NCBI RefSeq assembly: GCF_022678645.1
Contig: NZ_JALBWV010000080.1
Coordinates: 1-35,085, forward strand
DNA length: 35,085 nucleotides
DNA from: Saccharopolyspora soli
GTDB taxonomy: Bacteria; Actinomycetota; Actinomycetes; Mycobacteriales; Pseudonocardiaceae
Direction: 5' to 3'
Every line of letters begins with the position of its first letter. Position 1 is the stretch's first letter. Below, in pieces: positions 16,162 to 23,590 of the stretch. A program made the position numbers and the translations under genes. The notes under the pieces are model-generated. The model made no database searches and was not told the DNA's origin. It saw only the letters and a program-made list of their open reading frames with translations.

Positions 16162-16922
16162 GCCGAATCGCCCAGGAAGAAGCGCAGGTAGCGTTGATCG
16201 GCGCGGTTGAGGTCCAGGAGCACGAAGTAGTCGGCCACCCCGAAATCCGGATCGTGCGCGGGCCTGCCGCACACCTGCGCACCCAGCCGCAGATATCCCT
16301 TGAGCAGCGGCGGGATCACCGCACGGCCCGCGACCTCGAAAGGCTCCCAAGGCCGGTACGGACGCACCCGGTGCTCCTCCGGCGCGTAGTGCTTGGTCGA
16401 CACCGTGTTCCACACGTGCGACGCCTGCACGCCTCCGTCAGCCAGCGACACCGAGGCGCAACCCGCGAGCATGGTGTGGCCGTGCAACAGCATGTACCGC
16501 GCGATGCCCGTCCACACCAGACTGACCACGGCACCGTTGCGGTGATCGCGGTGCACGCACGAACGCCCGGTCTCCACCAGGGCCGGACGCAACGAGTCGA
16601 GCGCCGACAGGTCGAATTCGGTTTCCGAATAGAGCATTCCGGCGGCCTTCGCCCGATCCGGCGGCAGCATCCGGTAGGTCCCGACGACCGCACCGGTGCG
16701 GTCGTCCCGAACGATCAGGTGGTCGCAGTGCTCGTCGAAGGAATCCCGGTCGACCCCGAACTCCCGACCGGTGACCGCGGCCCCCATCTCCTCGGCGAAC
16801 ACCTGGTAGCGCAGGCGTTGCGCGGCGTGCACTTCGTCGGAGTCTCGGGCGACCAGCAGCGAGTAGTGGGCGTCGGCCGCCGCGCTCGGCGCGGCGCTGG
16901 CCAGCAGCTGCGTCTCGGACAT
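16158..16922 (-). CDS. OlsB-like N-acyltransferase (GNAT fold)
   Basis: 254 residues. Family features include RLRYQVFAEEMG near residue 40, FDEHCDHLIVRD, VVGTYRMLPP, the YSETEFDLSAL segment and GRSCVHRDHRNG, all typical of acyl-homoserine-lactone-synthase/OlsB-type acyltransferases that transfer a 3-hydroxyacyl group from ACP to the amino group of ornithine. It would carry out the first step of ornithine lipid synthesis, with the coupled PlsC-like enzyme as the second. The substrate is inferred by family; actinobacterial members are mostly untested. The start ATG lacks a clear ribosome site. Confidence 0.8.
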   Translation of the reverse strand: MSETQLLASAAPSAAADAHYSLLVARDSDEVHAAQRLRYQVFAEEMGAAVTGREFGVDRDSFDEHCDHLIVRDDRTGAVVGTYRMLPPDRAKAAGMLYSETEFDLSALDSLRPALVETGRSCVHRDHRNGAVVSLVWTGIARYMLLHGHTMLAGCASVSLADGGVQASHVWNTVSTKHYAPEEHRVRPYRPWEPFEVAGRAVIPPLLKGYLRLGAQVCGRPAHDPDFGVADYFVLLDLNRADQRYLRFFLGDSA

Positions 16923-16990
16923 GCCGCAGGTGTATCGCCGCGCAGCGAACGCCCAACACACCAGCAGATGACACGGAGCAGGAACTTTGG

Positions 16991-17204
16991 GTGAATCCCT
17001 GGTGCGGAGCCCGACGACTGCACCGAACGGCGGTCTGGGACACCCCCGAACGAGCGGTGGAACTGGAACGCGACGGCCTCGTCGTGCGCACCTACTACCG
17101 CGTGTGGAGCACGAGATCAGCGAACCAGGACGCAGCCCGGCGCGGACTGGGTCGAGCGCGCTCGCCAGGACTACGACGCCGAGCAACGAACCCGCGGCCG
17201 TTGA
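16991..17204 (+). pseudogene. Coding-like remnant, unrecognised
   Basis: In the 367-base gap between the OlsB-like start and the glycosyltransferase stop, one plus frame reads WDTPERAVELERDGLVVRTY with gene-like GC3 codons. The likely continuation, DWVERARQDYDAEQ, is in another frame and ends at TGA 17202. This looks like a short gene fragment with a frameshift. No family is recognised and chance coding in high-GC DNA is possible. Confidence 0.3.
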
Positions 17205-17289
17205 AACCCGCGATCGACACGTGCTCGGGTGTGAAAATCCCCGTTCTTACCAGAACAACCAATCACGCCCTGCACCCATCCGCAGGAGA

Positions 17290-18516
17290 TCAACGGCTGA
17301 CGAGTTCGGTCACGCGCTCGATGACCGACGCGGGACTGGGCTGGGTGGCCATCTCGGCGCTCACTTCACGTGCGGCTGCGCGGAACGCGGGCTCGGTGAG
17401 CAACCGTTCGATCACTTCCCGAACCGTCGCAGCGTCCACTGTGGTCGGATTGTGGGAGAGGCCCACACCCCGCTCCACGACCCGCTGCGCCGACATCGGG
17501 TTGTCCGCGAAGGAGGGCAGGACCAGCTGCGGAACACCGTAGTGCAGCGGCGCGGCAGTGGTGCCGGAGCCGCCGTGGTGGACCAGCAGCGACGAAGTCG
17601 GCAGGAACGTCGAAAGCGGCAGGAACCCGACGGAGCGCACGTTCGCCGGAAGCTCACCGAGTTCGGCCAGATCCGTCTCCCCAGCGGCCAGGACCACCTC
17701 CACGTCCAACCCGTCCAGCGCCTCGATCACCACGGACAGGCTGCTGATCCCAGCCATGATCGGCACCACGGTGCCGAGCGTGACCCCGATCCGAGGCCGT
17801 TCCCCCTGCCGCAAAGCCCATTCGGGAACCACGGCGCCACCGTTGAACGGCACGAACCGCATCGACCACCACGGAACACCATCCCGCGGATCCGACTCCT
17901 CGCCGATCAACCCGCCCATGCTGGGTGCCCGCGGATCGATCCGCGCGAGCAACCGCGGCGGACCCTCGGGAATGCCCAACTTGGCCCGCAGTGCGAGGGT
18001 GATCTCGTCGTCGCCGTAGAAATCCTGGCCCCAGCGGAAATCCGCGTCCCGCGCCGACCAGGAGACCCGGTTGCCCACCTCCAACAATGGAACTCCCAGC
18101 GCCGCGGCCGTCAACCGACCGGCGGTGTGGTCGGTGGTGTGCACGACGAGGTCCGCGCCGAACGCCCGACCGGCCTCGATGCTGCCTTCGGTCATGGTCA
18201 AGGTGAACAGGCCGAAGGGGCCGCCCGCCTGCGACGCCTTCTCGTACGCCTCCGACATCCCGTCCGCGGCGATGATCCGGGCCAACTCAGGAGACTCCGC
18301 ACCCGAAGTCACGCCGCGCACCAACTCGTCCCACACGTCGTGCGCCGGGAAAACGTCCACCATCGGAAGCCCAGCCCGCGCACCGACGTCGGTCATCTCG
18401 GAAGTGGTGGCCACCAAGACCTCGTGCCCAGCCGCCCGCGCAGCCCACACCAGCGGAACGATCGGCAACATCAGCCCATAACCGGGCGCGGCGGTGAACA
18501 AGATACGCACGCCCAC
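17290..18516 (-). CDS. Macrolide-type glycosyltransferase (GT1, MGT/EryCIII-like)
   Basis: About 408 residues starting at GTG 18516 (MGVRILFTAAPGYGL) or GTG 18510. The N-terminal acceptor half begins with the typical RILFTAAPGYGLMLPIVPLVWAARAAGHEV. The C-terminal nucleotide-sugar half carries the signature HHGGSGTTAAPLHYGVPQLV and the Asp in FADNPMSAQRV. Enzymes of this group transfer a deoxysugar or glucose to macrolides or other natural products. No polyketide or deoxysugar genes are adjacent, so this is probably an orphan tailoring or self-resistance (macrolide-inactivating) enzyme. A longer frame to 18600 runs through the dispersed repeat at 18581-18599 and is not real. Confidence 0.88.
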   Translation of the reverse strand: MGVRILFTAAPGYGLMLPIVPLVWAARAAGHEVLVATTSEMTDVGARAGLPMVDVFPAHDVWDELVRGVTSGAESPELARIIAADGMSEAYEKASQAGGPFGLFTLTMTEGSIEAGRAFGADLVVHTTDHTAGRLTAAALGVPLLEVGNRVSWSARDADFRWGQDFYGDDEITLALRAKLGIPEGPPRLLARIDPRAPSMGGLIGEESDPRDGVPWWSMRFVPFNGGAVVPEWALRQGERPRIGVTLGTVVPIMAGISSLSVVIEALDGLDVEVVLAAGETDLAELGELPANVRSVGFLPLSTFLPTSSLLVHHGGSGTTAAPLHYGVPQLVLPSFADNPMSAQRVVERGVGLSHNPTTVDAATVREVIERLLTEPAFRAAAREVSAEMATQPSPASVIERVTELVSR

Positions 18517-18580
18517 CGAGCATGCCAGCAGCCACCAACCACCGCACCCGAATTTCCGTTGCCCACCTCGACCGCGCGTG

Positions 18581-18599
18581 CAAGGGAACCTTCCTGTCA
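18581..18599. repeat. Dispersed palindromic repeat, copy 3
   Basis: CAAGGGAACCTTCCTGTCA, identical to copy 2. Read on the minus strand it begins TGACAGG, and that TGA closes the reading frame of the ECF41 pseudogene, so the element abuts the pseudogene exactly. Confidence 0.85.
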
Positions 18600-18798
18600 C
18601 CGCGCGCCGCGAACCTCGGTGGCCCGGCCCGCCGGGTCGGCCCGCCGCACAACATCGGGAGCCAACACCGCGAGCACCGCCTCGACGTCGTCAGCCCGCG
18701 CGGCGGCGAGGAATGCCTCGATCACGTGGCGCTGCCGGGCGAGCTCCGTGGTCGCGATGCGCCTGGAAGCGGTCCGCAAGCCTGTCGTGCTCGCTCAC
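18597..18798 (-). pseudogene. ECF41-type sigma factor collapsed by an internal deletion
   Basis: A GTG at 18798 with GGAAGG six bases upstream starts (M)SEHDRLADRFQAHRDH, the usual N-terminus of ECF41/SigJ-like sigma factors. The sequence then jumps, in another frame, to ELARQRHVIEAFLAAARADD and VLAVLAPDVVRRAD, the start of the C-terminal SnoaL-like domain of the same family. The sigma-2 and sigma-4 regions (roughly 200 residues) are missing, and the tail ends at the dispersed repeat. Both ends of one gene are therefore kept while its middle is lost. It cannot make a working sigma factor. Confidence 0.75.
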
Positions 18799-18898
18799 CG
18801 GTCACCTTCCCCCGACACCAACCGTCAACACAGTAGACCAGCCCAACACGGCGGGTAGGCCGCACGCGCGGTGCGCCCTGGGTAGGAGGTAGTTGTTC

Positions 18899-19684
18899 TT
18901 GGACGTCTACGAGGCGGTTGCGAGCCGACGGGCGGTGCGCGGGTTCAGCGGCGAACCGGTCCCGAGGGAGGCGCTTGAGCGGGTGCTTCGCACCGCCGCC
19001 AGGGCGCCGTCCGGGGCGAACCTCCAGCCGTGGCACACCTACGTGCTGACCGATGCGCCGCTGGCCGAATTGAAGGAGCGCACCGCCGAGCGGGTGGCCG
19101 CAGGAGATCCCGGGGACGAGCGCGAGTACCAGATGTATCCGCCCGAACTGACGTCCCCCTACCGCGAGCGCCGATTCGGCGCCGCCGAACAGCGCTACGC
19201 CGCACTCGGGATCGCCCGCGAGGACAAGCAGGCACGCGAGAAGGCGGTCACGGCGAACTGGGACTGCTTCGGCGCACCCGCCGCCCTGTTCAGCTACATC
19301 GACCGAGGTATGGGGACGGCCCAGTGGGCGGATATCGGCATGTACCTGCAGACCGTCATGTTGCTGCTGCGCGCTGAGGGACTGCACAGCTGCCCGCAGA
19401 TGGCGTGGTCGATGTACCGCAGGACCGTCGCGGAGGTCGTGTCACCGCCGGATGGGCTTGTCCTGTTCTGCGGCATGTCGATCGGATTCGAGGACACCAC
19501 CACGAGTTACGCCCGCATCGCCCGAGCCCCGCTCGCCGAGACCGTCACCTTCCTAGACGGCCAGGGCAGATCCGGCTCGACAGCAAGTGCTCGTGAGCGA
19601 AAAGACCGCTATGTACCGGAACAACCGCTCACGAGCCCCAGCACCACGCACGCCAATCCACGCTACGTGCAAGAGGGCCTCTGA
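18899..19684 (+). CDS. Nitroreductase family FMN oxidoreductase
   Basis: About 261 residues from TTG 18899 (TTG 18893 is possible; GGAGG lies nine and three bases upstream respectively). The N-terminus DVYEAVASRRAVRGFSGEPV with SRR and RAPSGANLQPWH is the FMN phosphate-binding signature; AQWADIGMYLQTVML is the usual dimer helix. It would reduce nitro compounds, quinones or flavin-like substrates with NAD(P)H. The normal family end is near FLDG (about residue 222); the last 40 residues (from GQGRSGSTASARERK) are encoded by an inverted-repeat element at 19589-19636 and the DNA after it, so they look like a read-through extension. Confidence 0.85.
   Translation: MDVYEAVASRRAVRGFSGEPVPREALERVLRTAARAPSGANLQPWHTYVLTDAPLAELKERTAERVAAGDPGDEREYQMYPPELTSPYRERRFGAAEQRYAALGIAREDKQAREKAVTANWDCFGAPAALFSYIDRGMGTAQWADIGMYLQTVMLLLRAEGLHSCPQMAWSMYRRTVAEVVSPPDGLVLFCGMSIGFEDTTTSYARIARAPLAETVTFLDGQGRSGSTASARERKDRYVPEQPLTSPSTTHANPRYVQEGL
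19589..19636. repeat. Inverted repeat inside nitroreductase 3' end
   Basis: GCTCGTGAGCG (19589-19599) and CGCTCACGAGC (19626-19636) are perfect 11-bp inverted arms around a 26-base, less GC-rich centre. It lies beyond the conserved part of the nitroreductase and is probably a mobile or REP-like element that removed the original stop. Confidence 0.7.
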
Positions 19685-19762
19685 TCCCAGCGCCGATGAA
19701 CCTGCACGTCGCTGAACCATCCGCGAACCCAACACAGCTGAACGCGCCGGTCCCGCTGCGAG

Positions 19763-19781
19763 CAAGGGAACCTTCCTGTCA
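19763..19781. repeat. Dispersed palindromic repeat, copy 4
   Basis: CAAGGGAACCTTCCTGTCA, identical to copies 2 and 3, in the 143-base gap between nitroreductase and rnhA. Confidence 0.85.
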
Positions 19782-19827
19782 CCACCGCCGGATCGGGCGT
19801 CCTCCGGCGACGGCTAGATTCCGAGGC

Positions 19828-20286
19828 ATGCAGCCAACGACCGACCTCGTCGACCTCTACACCGATGGCGCATGCAGCGGAAACCCCGGCCCTGGTGGCT
19901 GGGGCGTCGTGCTGCGCTACGGCGACCACGAGCGCGAGCTCTACGGCAAGGACGCCGCGACGACGAACAACAAGATGGAGCTCACGGCGGTCATCGAGGG
20001 CTTGGCCGCGTTGACCCGGCCGATGCCGGTCGTGCGCATCTACACCGACAGCACCTACGTGCTCAAAGGCATCACGCAGTGGATGCACGGCTGGAAGCGC
20101 AACGGTTGGCTGACGTCGGCCAAGCAGCCGGTCAAGAACGCCGAACTGTGGCAACGCCTGGACGCGGAGTGCCTTCGCCACGGCGATGTGCAGTGGGAAT
20201 GGGTGAAGGGGCACAACGGCCACCCGGACAACGAGCGCGCCGACCAACTCGCCTGCCGGGGCCGCGACGAAGCCCGCGCCAGCTGA
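19828..20286 (+). CDS. rnhA: Ribonuclease HI
   Basis: 152 residues, a normal single-domain RNase HI. Active-site residues are Asp13 (YTDGACSGNPGPGGWG), Glu51 (NNKMELTA), Asp74 (YTDSTYV), His129 (KGHNGHP) and Asp139 (NERADQLA). It degrades the RNA strand of RNA-DNA hybrids, such as R-loops and primers. A longer frame to 19696 crosses the dispersed repeat and is not used. TAGATT at 19815-19820 is a plausible -10 box that would put the transcript start at or next to the ATG, so the mRNA may be leaderless. Confidence 0.95.
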   Translation: MQPTTDLVDLYTDGACSGNPGPGGWGVVLRYGDHERELYGKDAATTNNKMELTAVIEGLAALTRPMPVVRIYTDSTYVLKGITQWMHGWKRNGWLTSAKQPVKNAELWQRLDAECLRHGDVQWEWVKGHNGHPDNERADQLACRGRDEARAS

Positions 20287-20294
20287 CACGCCAC

Positions 20295-20321
20295 GGCGGG
20301 CCGCGGCTTGCGCGGCCCGCC
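20295..20321. terminator. Bidirectional terminator hairpin
   Basis: GGCGGGCCGCG / CGCGGCCCGCC is a perfect 11-bp stem with a five-base loop, placed exactly between the convergent rnhA (ends 20286) and etfA (ends 20344). Confidence 0.8.
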
Positions 20322-20343
20322 GCCTGCTCAGATCAGCGAGGAC

Positions 20344-21294
20344 TCAGCCCTTGCGCTTGCTGATCTCCTCGGTGAGTTGCGGGGCGACCTTGAACAGGTC
20401 ACCGACCACGCCGAAGTCGGCGATCTCGAAGATCGGCGCCTCGGCGTCCTTGTTCACCGCCACGATCGTCTTCGAGGTCTGCATCCCGGCCCGGTGCTGG
20501 ATCGCGCCCGAGATGCCCAACGCGATGTACAGCTGCGGCGAAACGGTCTTACCGGTCTGCCCCACCTGGAACTGGTGGGGGTAGTAGCCCGAGTCCACCG
20601 CCGCCCGGGAAGCACCCACCGCAGCGCCCAGCGCGTCGGCCAGCTTCTCCACGACCTCGAAGTTCTCGGCGCTGCCAACGCCTCGGCCACCGGAGACCAC
20701 CACGCTGGCCTCGGTCAGCTCCGGACGGTCCCCGGCCTCCGCGGGCTGCCGACCGGTGATCTTCGCACCGGACGCGGCCGGTACCTCGACGGCTTCCACC
20801 GCAGCCGCACCCGCGGCCTGCTCCGGTTCGATCGCACCCGGCAGCACCGTGATCACCGGAACGCCCTTGGTGACCTTGGCCTTGGCGTCGTAGGCACCAC
20901 CGAACAGCGAGTGCGCCCCGACCCCGTCGGCATCCAGGTCCACGACCTCCGACAACAGACCCGAACCCAACCGGATCGCCAACCGACCGGCGATCTCCTT
21001 GCCGTCGATCGACGCAGGCACCAGGACCGCCGCCGGGGACGCCGAGTCCACCAGGTTGGCCAGCACGTCGACCTGCGGAGTCACCAGGAAGGAACCCGCC
21101 TCGACCGACTCCGCCGCGTACACCTTCGCCGCACCGTAGGCGCCCAGCGCCTCGGTCAACTTGCCCGCCGTGCCCGGCTCGCCCACCACCACCGCCGACG
21201 GCTCGCCCAACCGGCGCGCCGCGGTCAACAACTCGAACGTGACCTTCTTGACCTCGCCGTCCACGTGATCGACGAGGACCAGAACCTCAGCCAT
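20344..21294 (-). CDS. etfA: Electron transfer flavoprotein alpha subunit
   Basis: 316 residues. The C-terminal FAD-binding domain carries SRAAVDSGYYPHQFQVGQTGKTV, LYIALGISGAIQHRAGM and AVNKDAEAPIFEIADFGVVGDL, diagnostic for EtfA/FixB. It forms a heterodimer with EtfB and passes electrons from acyl-CoA dehydrogenases to the quinone pool. GAGGAGG sits eight bases before the ATG. It follows etfB by 35 bases on the same strand. Confidence 0.96.
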   Translation of the reverse strand: MAEVLVLVDHVDGEVKKVTFELLTAARRLGEPSAVVVGEPGTAGKLTEALGAYGAAKVYAAESVEAGSFLVTPQVDVLANLVDSASPAAVLVPASIDGKEIAGRLAIRLGSGLLSEVVDLDADGVGAHSLFGGAYDAKAKVTKGVPVITVLPGAIEPEQAAGAAAVEAVEVPAASGAKITGRQPAEAGDRPELTEASVVVSGGRGVGSAENFEVVEKLADALGAAVGASRAAVDSGYYPHQFQVGQTGKTVSPQLYIALGISGAIQHRAGMQTSKTIVAVNKDAEAPIFEIADFGVVGDLFKVAPQLTEEISKRKG

Positions 21295-21329
21295 GAATTA
21301 CGCCTCCTCGCACCAAACGTGAACAGCTT

Positions 21330-22112
21330 CTACAGCAGCTTCTCGCCAGCCAGGAACTCGGCGACCGCCACGCCGCCCTCGCCCTCGTCGGTGACCTTCA
21401 CACCACCGGACTTCGGCGGCTTGGGCGCCGAGGCCACCACCTGCGAAGCCGCGTTCGCCAGCCCGACCTCAACGGCATCAATCCCGGCATCGGCCAGGGA
21501 AAGCACGGTCACCGGCTTCTTCTTCGCCGCCATGATCCCCTTGAACGACGGGTAGCGCGGCTCGTTGATCTTCTCGGTAACCGACACCACCGCGGGCAGT
21601 TCCGCTTCGACGTTCAGGATCCCCGCGTCGGTCTCCCGCTCGATCTGCACCGTCGAACCATCGGTGGTGACCTTGCGGGCGAAGGTCAGCTGCGGCCAGC
21701 CCAGCACCTCGGCAACCATCGCGGGCACCGCGCCGGTACGACCATCCGTGGCCTCGTTGCCCGCGATCACCAGATCCACCGACTCGATGGTGCCGACTAC
21801 CTTCGCCAACGCCTTCGCCGTCGACGGCGCGTCCGTACCGTGCAACGCCTCATCCGACAGGTGCACCGCTTTGTCCGCACCCATCGACAACGCCTTGCGA
21901 ATCGCATCCGAAGCGCGCTCCGGGCCCATGCACACGACGGTCACCTCGCCGCCCTGAGCCTCCTTGATCAACAGCGCTTCCTCGACGGCGCGCTCGTTGA
22001 TCTCATCCAGCACCGCATCCGCCGACTCGCGATCCAACGTGTGATCCGCGGCAGAAAGCTTCCGCTCGGAATACGTGTCGGGCACCTGCTTAACCAGGAC
22101 GACGATGTTCAT
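21330..22112 (-). CDS. etfB: Electron transfer flavoprotein beta subunit
   Basis: 260 residues from ATG 22112, preceded by GGAGAGG. The N-terminus MNIVVLVKQVPDTYSERKL and the AMP-site region VIAGNEATDGRTGAVP match EtfB/FixA. It is the first gene of the etfBA operon. The 287-base upstream gap holds a TetR-type palindrome at 22260-22271, which suggests co-regulation with fatty-acid catabolism. The order etfB-etfA close to the acyltransferase and iscS genes matches Rv3029c-Rv3028c. Confidence 0.96.
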   Translation of the reverse strand: MNIVVLVKQVPDTYSERKLSAADHTLDRESADAVLDEINERAVEEALLIKEAQGGEVTVVCMGPERASDAIRKALSMGADKAVHLSDEALHGTDAPSTAKALAKVVGTIESVDLVIAGNEATDGRTGAVPAMVAEVLGWPQLTFARKVTTDGSTVQIERETDAGILNVEAELPAVVSVTEKINEPRYPSFKGIMAAKKKPVTVLSLADAGIDAVEVGLANAASQVVASAPKPPKSGGVKVTDEGEGGVAVAEFLAGEKLL

Positions 22113-22218
22113 GGGCCCTCTCCGACCTCCTGCGGACAGACGATGCGCGCTGGTCCTCCAGCGGCTGTGCTTGCGGACCCGGCGCGGTAGCGGTCCGGGC
22201 AGGTTGACCTTGCCATGC

Positions 22219-22271
22219 CACTGTTTGAAAAGCACAGTGACGCCAACCACCCGGTATGTTACTAGTCGGTA
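22219..22271. promoter_or_regulatory. Candidate operators upstream of etfB
   Basis: CACTGT / ACAGTG (22219-22239, nine-base loop) and TACTAGTCGGTA (22260-22271) are palindromic sequences in the etfB/degV divergent gap. The second shares TAC..GTCGG.A with the minus-strand reading of the operator at 9874-9911 (10 of 14 bases in the extended comparison), as expected of FadR-like TetR sites. Assignment is by similarity only. Confidence 0.45.
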
Positions 22272-22377
22272 GCACCGGCGCAACCAGGGACCACTCGTGA
22301 CAGTACTCACCTTTTCCGGGACGAATCCGACGCACTGCGCGAACAAGGCACCCGCCGGGGCGGATATGAAGACTCTT

Positions 22378-22389
22378 TACTAATTAGTA
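22378..22389. promoter_or_regulatory. Perfect palindrome TACTAATTAGTA before degV
   Basis: A perfect 12-bp AT-rich palindrome ends 10 bases before the DegV start codon, where a bound protein would block RNA polymerase or the ribosome. Its outer TACTA/TAGTA resembles the site at 22260, so both could be bound by one TetR-type regulator controlling the divergent pair. Confidence 0.5.
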
Positions 22390-22399
22390 GCCTGACCGC

Positions 22400-23242
22400 A
22401 TGAGGCAACGCGTCGCCATCGTGACGGACTCGACGGCTTCCATTCCGCTCGACGTCGCCCAACAACTGGGCATCTCCATCGTCCAGTTGGAGCTGAAGGT
22501 CGGCGACGAGTACAACGACGAACGTCGAGTGCCACACCCCAGGTTGGCTCAGGCCATGCGCGACGGTGTCCCGGTGGAAACCGGCGAGCCGCCACCACCG
22601 GCCTTCTTCTGGAACTACACCGACGCCGCGGCCGCGGGTGTCGAGGCGGTCATCTCGATCCACATTTCCGAGGGCTTGTCCCGCACCTGCGAATCCGCCC
22701 GGATCGCGGCCGCCGAGGTCGGCGTGCCGGTCTACGTGGTCGACTCCCGAATAGTCGGCCTGGGCCTCGGCTTCCCGGTAATCGCCGCAGCCGAGGCAGC
22801 AGCCACCGGAGCGACGGCGCAAGGCGTGATGAACGTGCTGGACCGGCGCCTGCGCAGCACGACGCAACTGCTCTACGTGGATACCTTGGAGTACCTCCGG
22901 CGCGGCGGTCGGATCGGGCGCGCCCAGGCGTGGCTCGGCCAGACGCTGTCGATCAAACCGGTGCTGATCCTCAAGGAAGGCATCATCGACCAGTTGGCGA
23001 GGGGCATCGGCCCGGACCGAGCACTCAAGAAGGCCGTCACGAGCGCGGTGCAGCGGGCTGGCAACGGCCCGGTCGACGTCGGCGTCGAACACTTCCAGTT
23101 CGCCGATCGAGCCCATCGCGTGCTCACCGACCTGCGTTCCCAACTGCCCCAGATCCGACGCGTCGTCCTGGAGGAGACCAGCGCGATCTTGGGCGCCCAC
23201 GCCGGGCCGGGCGCCCTCGGCGTGACCGTCTCCCCCGCCTGA
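22400..23242 (+). CDS. DegV family fatty-acid-binding protein
   Basis: 280 residues. The family start VAIVTDSTASIP, the lipid carboxylate loop region ISIHISEGLSRT and the later VYVVDSR and YLRRGGRIG segments are present. DegV/FakB proteins hold a fatty acid in a buried pocket, and in Firmicutes they feed fatty acid kinase; no kinase gene is visible here, so the actinobacterial role is open. It is divergent from etfBA with palindromic operators between, consistent with a lipid link. No ribosome site is evident before the ATG, so the transcript may be leaderless. Confidence 0.9.
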   Translation: MRQRVAIVTDSTASIPLDVAQQLGISIVQLELKVGDEYNDERRVPHPRLAQAMRDGVPVETGEPPPPAFFWNYTDAAAAGVEAVISIHISEGLSRTCESARIAAAEVGVPVYVVDSRIVGLGLGFPVIAAAEAAATGATAQGVMNVLDRRLRSTTQLLYVDTLEYLRRGGRIGRAQAWLGQTLSIKPVLILKEGIIDQLARGIGPDRALKKAVTSAVQRAGNGPVDVGVEHFQFADRAHRVLTDLRSQLPQIRRVVLEETSAILGAHAGPGALGVTVSPA

Positions 23243-23399
23243 GCAGCACGCCCGCGCACCGCGGTACCGATCTCCGCGAACAACGTCGGAAGTTCGGCAG
23301 CTGCGGTGTTTTCGTTCTGCCCAGCGGACTTTCGGCCCGCGGTCGAATTCACCGGCCGAGTCCGCAGCTTCTCCTCCGGTTCCACCCTGTTGAGTGATG

Positions 23400-23413
23400 C
23401 GAACGCGTGTTCG
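23400..23413. promoter_or_regulatory. Candidate LexA (SOS) box
   Basis: CGAAC-GCGT-GTTCG is a perfect palindrome and matches the actinobacterial LexA consensus TCGAAC-N4-GTTCGA at 11 of 12 defined positions. A possible -10 (AATACT, 23420-23425) follows at a distance that would let LexA block it. It lies in the 348-base gap between degV and hrpA, which holds no intact gene; the only start-like signal downstream is at 23528. Confidence 0.55.
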
Positions 23414-23514
23414 AGCAAGAATACTCGATGTTGGCGTTTCGCAGGACATCGAATTTCCAAGCACATCGGCCATCGCGCCGAGTGGTGCTCGCCCACTCAT
23501 CAGCAAACCCGATC

Positions 23515-23590
23515 CGGAGGAACAGCCATGCAGACCACGACCGCACTCGGACAACTGCTCGACTCGTCGGCACTGGCGACGAGCATCGGA
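23515..23590 (+). other. Gene start without a body: strong ribosome site plus ATG
   Basis: CGGAGGAACAGCC precedes an ATG at 23528, an ideal spacing, and the frame reads MQTTTALGQLLDSSALATS. It then runs straight into the 3' end of hrpA (stop at 23591), where the frame stays open only because it is antisense to a long GC-rich gene. It could be the 5' remnant of an SOS-regulated gene whose remainder is lost, or a short peptide. No family can be assigned. Confidence 0.3.
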
